DNA of 64,000 nucleotides from assembly GCF_002307475.1 (NCBI RefSeq), contig NZ_NTMH01000037.1, forward strand, positions 1 through 64,000, read 5' to 3'. A model generated the notes under the pieces. It searched no databases. It was given only the letters and a program-made list of their open reading frames with translations, and had not been told where the DNA came from. Position numbers and translations under genes: made by a program. Origin of the DNA: Pantoea allii. Its GTDB lineage: Bacteria > Pseudomonadota > Gammaproteobacteria > Enterobacterales > Enterobacteriaceae. Of this stretch, positions 59,336 through 64,000 are shown in pieces; positions within the stretch are counted from its first letter, which is position 1; every line of letters starts with the position of its first letter.

Positions 59336-60220
59336 ATGCCCGATTTGTTCCGCCGTCGCCTGATGATGGCGATGGCGTTATCGCCACTGATGAGCCCCTT
59401 TTCACTCCAGGCGGCGCAGCCCGATCCCGATCCCGATCGCATCATCGCGCTGGAGTGGTTACCCACCGAGCTGTTGCTGGCGTTAGGCGTTAAGCCCTTT
59501 GGGGTCGCCGATGTGCATAATTATAATATCTGGGTTGGGCAGCCAGCCTTGCCTGCCGGCGTGGTGGATGTTGGGCTGCGTACCGAGCCTAACCTTGAAC
59601 TGATGACCCAGATGCATCCCTCACTGATTCTCTGTTCAAACGGTTATGGACCGCCTAAAGAAAAACTCCAGCGTATTGCGCCCATTATGGGGTTTGACCT
59701 GCACGGCGGCGACGGTAAACCGCTCTCCCGAGCGCGTGTCTCTCTGCAGGCCCTCGGCGCCAGGCTGGGGCGGGAAGCCCAGGCAGCCGCGCACCTGCAA
59801 CGCATGGACGAGGAAATCGCCGCGGCGCGCCAGCGTCTGGCACCGCATGCCGGACGTGCCATCCTGCTGATGTCACTGCTTGACAGTCGCCATGCCATCA
59901 CCTTCGGTAAAAACAGCTTATTCCTTGAGGTCATGGCGTTGCTTGGTCTGCAGAACGCCTGGCAGGGCGAAACCAATTTCTGGGGAAGTTCAGTGATTGG
60001 CCTGGAACGGCTGGCGGCGTTTCACGACGTGGAAGCCATCTGCTTCGATCATGACAATGCGGCTGTTATGCAGCAACTGTCACGCAGCCCGTTGTGGCAG
60101 GCAATGCCTTTTGTCCATAGCGGCCATTTTCAACGCGTACCGGCGGTCTGGTATTACGGGGCAACACTCTCTGCCTTGCACTTTGTACGCGTGCTGGAAC
60201 ATGCGCTGGAGAAAGTCTGA
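59336..60220 (+). CDS. fhuD: Periplasmic ferric hydroxamate-binding protein FhuD
   Basis: Class III binding protein that hands ferrichrome to FhuB. It has 294 residues with an N-terminal signal that contains RRR and a hydrophobic core (LFRRRLMMAMALSPLMSPFSLQAA), so Tat export is likely, as for E. coli FhuD. Conserved are RIIALEWLPTELLLALGVKPFGVAD, LRTEPNLE and NAWQGETNFWGSS. The stop overlaps the fhuB start by one base (TGATG). Confidence 0.94.
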   Translation: MPDLFRRRLMMAMALSPLMSPFSLQAAQPDPDPDRIIALEWLPTELLLALGVKPFGVADVHNYNIWVGQPALPAGVVDVGLRTEPNLELMTQMHPSLILCSNGYGPPKEKLQRIAPIMGFDLHGGDGKPLSRARVSLQALGARLGREAQAAAHLQRMDEEIAAARQRLAPHAGRAILLMSLLDSRHAITFGKNSLFLEVMALLGLQNAWQGETNFWGSSVIGLERLAAFHDVEAICFDHDNAAVMQQLSRSPLWQAMPFVHSGHFQRVPAVWYYGATLSALHFVRVLEHALEKV

Positions 60221-62199
60221 TGCGCTATCGTTTTTTCTCAGTCACCGTGCTGGGCGTACTGTTTTTACTGGCGCTGGCGCTCACCGCAATAAACTTTCAG
60301 CAGGCGTTGCCCCTGGGACAATGGACACAGGCCCTGTGGGCACCGGATACCACGAATGTGCAACAGATGGTGTTTCACTACAGTTTGCTGCCGCGCTGGG
60401 CGCTGGCGCTGTTGGTGGGGGCCGGTCTGGGATTAGCGGGACTGCTGTTTCAGCAGGTTCTGCGTAACCCTCTGGCGGAACCGGGAACATTAGGCGTTTC
60501 ATCCGGCGCACAACTGGGAATTACCGTCGCCACGTTGTGGCACCTGCCGGGCGGAGTCGTTACCCATCAGCTTGCCGCCTCGGGTGGTGCGTTGCTGGTG
60601 GGGGCGCTGGTATTTAGCGTGGCCTGGAGCAAACGCCTGTCACCCGTAACCTTGATCCTGGCCGGGCTGGTCCTCAGTCTTTACAGCGGTGCTGTTAACC
60701 AGATCTTCGCCATCTTCAATCACGACCAACTGCAAAATATGTTTCTGTGGAGCACAGGCGCATTGAACCAGATGAGCTGGGACAGTGTTACCCAGCTCTG
60801 GCCGCGACTGATGCTGGCGCTGTTACTGTCACTGGCGCTGCTGAGGCCGCTGACGCTCATGGGGCTGGACGATGGCGTGGCAAAAAACCTCGGGCTGGCC
60901 CTGTCCGCTACCCGGTTAGCGATTCTGGTGCTGGCGATATTGCTTAGCGCACAGTTGGTGAGCGTCGCCGGTATCATTGGTTTTATCGGCTTGTTCGCGC
61001 CGCTGCTGGCAAGGCTGCTCGGTGGACGCCGCTTGCTGAGCCGCATGCTACTGGCCCCGCTGATTGGCGCATTGCTGCTGTGGCTGGCTGATGCCTGCGT
61101 CCTGTGGCTTACGACGCACTGGCGCGAGGTTTCAACCGGCACGGTGACGGCGCTCCTGGGCGTGCCGATTCTGCTGTGGCTGTTGCCGCGTCTGCGAACC
61201 GGTTCCGTTCCACCCGCACTGGATCAGGGCGACAAGGTTCCGGTCGAACGCCATCACTTTCTGCGCTGGAGCCTGATCGGCTTAGCGCTGTTAGGCATGC
61301 TGGCATGGCTGTGTCTGGCGTTTGGACGGGATGCGCAAGGCTGGATCTGGACCAGCGGTGACCTGCTACAGCAGCTGCTACCCTGGCGCGCACCGCGTGT
61401 GCTGGCGGCCCTGGAGGTAGGCTTAATGCTTGGCGTTGCCGGCAGCCTGATCCAGCGACTCACGGGTAACCCGATGGCCAGCCCTGAAGTCTTGGGCATC
61501 AGTTCCGGCGCGGCCTGCGGCGCAGTCGTAATGTTGTTCTTCGTGCCCGGCAATGCGCTGGCATTCCTGTTACCCGCGGGTGCGCTGGGCGCGGCGGTGA
61601 CGCTGGCGATTATTATGTTGGTGGCCAGTCGCGGCGGTTTTTCCCCTGAACGCATGCTGCTGGCCGGGATGGCGTTAAACAGTGCCTTTGTCACCATCCT
61701 GATGTTGTTGATGGCCAGTGGCGATCCCCGGATGTCGGGGTTACTGACCTGGATCTCCGGCTCCACCTATAACGTCAGTGCCACCCAGGCGCTGCAAAGT
61801 GCTGTCTGTGCGGTGGTGCTGGTGTCATTAGCGCCGCTGGCCAGCCGTTGGCTCACGCTGTTGCCGCTTGGCAGCGCGACGGCGCGCTCGGCCGGAATGG
61901 CGCTCACCGCCTCGCGTCTGGCACTGCTGCTGCTGGCTGCGGCCTTAACAGCCTGCGCCACGCTGACGATTGGGCCTCTGAGCTTTGTGGGACTGATGGC
62001 ACCGCACATGGCGCGCATGCTGGGCTTCCGGCGGGCGCTACCGCAGCTGTTACTGTCTGGGTTGCTCGGGGCAGGTTTAATGGTGGTTGCTGACTGGTGC
62101 GGGCGAATGGTGGCTTTTCCAAACCAGATTCCGGCAGGATTGATGGCAACCTTTTTAGGCGCGCCCTATTTTATCTGGTTGTTGCGGCGTTCACGTTGA
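60220..62199 (+). CDS. fhuB: Ferric hydroxamate ABC transporter permease FhuB
   Basis: Double-length permease of 659 residues, two fused FecCD halves (about 1-330 and 340-659), so a monomer equals a BtuC dimer. Each half has the conserved NPLAEPGTLGVSSGA / NPMASPEVLGISSGA segment and GFIGLFAPLLAR / SFVGLMAPHMAR (coupling to FhuC). It carries no ligand specificity beyond FhuD contacts. It is last in fhuACDB and is followed closely by the hemL terminator on the opposite strand. Confidence 0.96.
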   Translation: MRYRFFSVTVLGVLFLLALALTAINFQQALPLGQWTQALWAPDTTNVQQMVFHYSLLPRWALALLVGAGLGLAGLLFQQVLRNPLAEPGTLGVSSGAQLGITVATLWHLPGGVVTHQLAASGGALLVGALVFSVAWSKRLSPVTLILAGLVLSLYSGAVNQIFAIFNHDQLQNMFLWSTGALNQMSWDSVTQLWPRLMLALLLSLALLRPLTLMGLDDGVAKNLGLALSATRLAILVLAILLSAQLVSVAGIIGFIGLFAPLLARLLGGRRLLSRMLLAPLIGALLLWLADACVLWLTTHWREVSTGTVTALLGVPILLWLLPRLRTGSVPPALDQGDKVPVERHHFLRWSLIGLALLGMLAWLCLAFGRDAQGWIWTSGDLLQQLLPWRAPRVLAALEVGLMLGVAGSLIQRLTGNPMASPEVLGISSGAACGAVVMLFFVPGNALAFLLPAGALGAAVTLAIIMLVASRGGFSPERMLLAGMALNSAFVTILMLLMASGDPRMSGLLTWISGSTYNVSATQALQSAVCAVVLVSLAPLASRWLTLLPLGSATARSAGMALTASRLALLLLAAALTACATLTIGPLSFVGLMAPHMARMLGFRRALPQLLLSGLLGAGLMVVADWCGRMVAFPNQIPAGLMATFLGAPYFIWLLRRSR

Positions 62200-62224
62200 A
62201 AAAAAGACCGGCGTTTGCCGGTCT
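62198..62224 (-). terminator. hemL terminator
   Basis: On the minus strand AGACCGGC, 4-nt loop, GCCGGTCT and a seven-T run, 7 bp after the hemL stop. It touches the fhuB stop codon, so it may also end fhuB transcription weakly. Confidence 0.85.
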
Positions 62225-62230
62225 GTCACC

Positions 62231-63511
62231 TTACAGCTTAGCAAAGCAGCGACGCGCGGCATCGATGGTGTGCTGAATATCCTCTGCACTGTGCGCCAGC
62301 GACATAAAGCCGGCCTCAAAGGCGGAGGGCGCAAAGTAAACGCCTTCTTCGAGCATCAAATGGAAGAAGCGCTTAAAGCGTTCAACATCGCACTGCGTCA
62401 CGTCTTTATAGCAGGTGACGCTCGCGGCATCGGTGAAGAACAGGCCAAACATGCCGCCAACCTGATTCACGACGACAGGAATATTTTCCTGTTTTGCCGC
62501 CTCAACCAGTCCCTGTGCTAACTGTGACGTCAGGCTGTTCAGCTTGTCATGCATGCCCGGCTGGGCAATCTGGGTTAAGCAGGCATAACCGGCAGCCATG
62601 GCGACAGGGTTACCGGACAGCGTCCCTGCCTGATAAACCGGACCGGTCGGTGCCAGTGCATTCATCACCTCCCGACGGCCACCAAAGGCACCGACAGGCA
62701 TGCCACCACCGATGATTTTGCCGAGGCAGGTGAGATCCGGTTTCACATTGTAATGTGCCTGCGCGCCACCCAGCGCAACACGGAAACCTGTCATCACTTC
62801 ATCGATAATCAGCAGCGCGCCAAACTCATCACAGAGCGCGCGCAGGCCCGGTAAAAACGTGGGTTGGGGCGGAATACAGTTCATATTCCCGGCAACGGGT
62901 TCAACGATAATGGCAGCGATAGCCTGCGGATACTGTTCAAACGCCGCGCGAACCGAATCGAGATCGTTGTATGTGCAGGTCAGCGTATGCTTTGCAAAAT
63001 CGGCAGGCACGCCAGGGGAATTAGGTTGCCCCAGCGTCAAGGCACCGGAACCGGCTTTCACCAGCAGGTGATCGGCATGACCGTGGTAGCAACCTTCAAA
63101 TTTAATGATTTTGTCGCGCCCGGTAAAACCCCGCGCCAGACGAATCGCGCTCATGGTGGCTTCGGTACCGGAGTTCACCATCCGCACCATTTCCATGCTG
63201 GGAACCAGCTTACACACCAGCTGCGCCATGGTGACTTCCATCTCAGTTGGCGCACCAAAGCTCAGGCCGCGCTGGGCTGCTTCAATCACGGCATTACGGA
63301 TGCCATCGTTATTATGTCCCAGCACCATGGGGCCCCATGAACCGACATAATCGATGTATTTTTTACCATCGGCGTCATAAAGATATGCACCGTCAGCATG
63401 TTCAATGAACAGCGGAACGCCGCCCACACCGGTAAACGCACGTACCGGCGAGTTCACACCGCCGGGAATCAGGCGTTGTGCTTCAGCGAACAGTTCTTCA
63501 GACTTACTCAT
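62231..63511 (-). CDS. hemL: Glutamate-1-semialdehyde 2,1-aminomutase
   Basis: PLP/PMP enzyme giving 5-aminolevulinate in the C5 haem pathway. The 426 residues equal E. coli HemL. The cofactor lysine is Lys265 ([14 protein letters not shown]), and [20 protein letters not shown] and [11 protein letters not shown] are conserved. In E. coli clcA lies between hemL and erpA; here erpA follows directly across a 189-bp divergent gap. Confidence 0.97.
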   Translation of the reverse strand: MSKSEELFAEAQRLIPGGVNSPVRAFTGVGGVPLFIEHADGAYLYDADGKKYIDYVGSWGPMVLGHNNDGIRNAVIEAAQRGLSFGAPTEMEVTMAQLVCKLVPSMEMVRMVNSGTEATMSAIRLARGFTGRDKIIKFEGCYHGHADHLLVKAGSGALTLGQPNSPGVPADFAKHTLTCTYNDLDSVRAAFEQYPQAIAAIIVEPVAGNMNCIPPQPTFLPGLRALCDEFGALLIIDEVMTGFRVALGGAQAHYNVKPDLTCLGKIIGGGMPVGAFGGRREVMNALAPTGPVYQAGTLSGNPVAMAAGYACLTQIAQPGMHDKLNSLTSQLAQGLVEAAKQENIPVVVNQVGGMFGLFFTDAASVTCYKDVTQCDVERFKRFFHLMLEEGVYFAPSAFEAGFMSLAHSAEDIQHTIDAARRCFAKL

Positions 63512-63579
63512 TTTCGGCTCCAGCAGTTCATAAAATATCGGGCTATTCTACGGAAGAGGGGCGGCAGACGAAAGGCCGC

Positions 63580-63585
63580 TATAAT
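63580..63585 (+). promoter_or_regulatory. -10 element, candidate erpA promoter
   Basis: A consensus TATAAT 115 bp upstream of erpA in the hemL-erpA divergent region. No matching -35 was found at 16-18 bp, so an activator-dependent or iron-sulphur-regulated promoter (IscR in E. coli) is possible. Confidence 0.35.
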
Positions 63586-63700
63586 TAACCAGGTGAATCC
63601 GGCACAGAGTGCGAAGCTGAGAGCTTGATTGCGTCGGGTCGCTGGCAGATAATAGCAACATTGAGGTCGTTTTCTGACCCGGGCGTTTACGGAGTAACAC

Positions 63701-64000
63701 ATGAGTGATGAAGTAGTAGCACTGCCGTTGCAGTTTACCGACGCAGCAGCCAACAAAGTTAAGAATCTGATTGCTGACGAAGATAACCCGGCGCTGAAGC
63801 TGCGTGTGTATATCACTGGTGGTGGTTGCAGCGGCTTTCAGTATGGTTTTACCTTCGACGATCAAATGAATGACGGCGATATGACCATCGAGAAGCAGGG
63901 CGTTTCGCTGGTGGTTGATCCCATGAGCCTGCAATATCTGGTGGGCGGTTCTGTGGATTACACTGAAGGGCTGGAAGGATCGCGCTTTATCGTGACCAAC
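63701..64000 (+). CDS. erpA: Iron-sulphur cluster insertion protein ErpA (3' end beyond the window)
   Basis: A-type carrier that delivers [4Fe-4S] or [2Fe-2S] clusters, e.g. to IspG/IspH and respiratory enzymes. The first 100 codons are present; the remaining residues including the CGCGSSF ligand motif lie outside. The visible part has the family core [17 protein letters not shown] and [17 protein letters not shown] (first cluster Cys). SD GGAG is 7 nt upstream of the ATG. The gene is truncated by the window edge, not by mutation. Confidence 0.95.
   Translation, partial: MSDEVVALPLQFTDAAANKVKNLIADEDNPALKLRVYITGGGCSGFQYGFTFDDQMNDGDMTIEKQGVSLVVDPMSLQYLVGGSVDYTEGLEGSRFIVTN

Overview
The window is an enterobacterial chromosome segment. 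Gene order follows the classical Escherichia coli mutT-to-erpA region almost step by step: mutT-yacG-zapD-coaE, guaC, hofC-hofB-ppdD, nadC, ampD-ampE, aroP, pdhR-aceE-aceF-lpd, acnB, yacL, speE-speD, yacC, cueO, hpt, can, yadG-yadH, panB-panC-panD, folK-pcnB-gluQ-dksA, sfsA-thpR, hrpB, mrcB, fhuACDB, hemL, erpA. Protein lengths and active-site numbering mostly match E. coli (for example GuaC Cys186, PBP1b Glu233 and Ser510, HemL Lys265). The content differs from E. coli at several junctions, and an rhlA/rhlB-type glycolipid pair is present. Together these point to an Erwiniaceae member, most likely Pantoea. Genus is inferred from recall, not from a database search.

Layout. (1) 1-1315: a complete IS3-family element whose end coincides with window base 1, inserted beside a terminator that should belong to secA. 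(2) 1449-10466: housekeeping genes, including a type IV pilus cluster (ppdD-hofB-hofC) and a probable NadR operator between nadC and ampD. (3) 10448-12807: an inserted GH43 glycosidase plus GPH-family symporter pair between ampE and aroP. (4) 12984-22004: aroP with a TyrR-type box, then the pyruvate dehydrogenase operon under a textbook PdhR operator; lpd has a strongly structured leader. (5) 22005-22656: an intergenic region containing a small hok-type toxin locus, with mRNA promoter, tac/fbi pairing ends, a mok-like overlapping frame and a probable Sok antisense RNA. (6) 22657-24667: divergent LysR regulator and aldo/keto reductase. (7) 24912-28035: acnB and yacL. (8) 28188-30412: kdgT-type permease and D-threonate/erythronate-type kinase, translationally coupled. 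(9) 31020-32567: chemoreceptor. (10) 32628-34638: rhlB-like and rhlA-like genes beside an AT-rich flank. (11) 35306-49461: speD, speE, yacC, cueO with a CueR-type promoter, a Cys/Met-metabolism PLP enzyme in the place of E. coli gcd, hpt, can, yadGH, pan genes, folK, pcnB (AUU start), gluQ, dksA. (12) 49711-64000: sfsA, thpR, hrpB, mrcB, the Fur-boxed ferrichrome operon, hemL and a truncated erpA.

How the genes work together. PdhR senses pyruvate and controls the dehydrogenase complex that feeds acetyl-CoA to the TCA cycle, where AcnB acts. PanB/PanC/PanD and CoaE sit on the pantothenate-to-CoA route. FhuA/C/D/B imports ferrichrome iron, which supports the Fe-S protein AcnB and the Fe-S carrier ErpA. 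SpeE and SpeD make spermidine. The accessory modules (hok locus, rhlAB, GH43-GPH, kdgT-kinase, LysR-AKR, IS3) are each placed between conserved core genes, consistent with insertions or losses at old junctions.

The most notable unlisted element is the hok/mok/sok-like locus at 22089-22497. Its toxin is only 48 codons long, but the promoter, the 5'/3' complementary ends and the characteristic SLCELR motif all agree.
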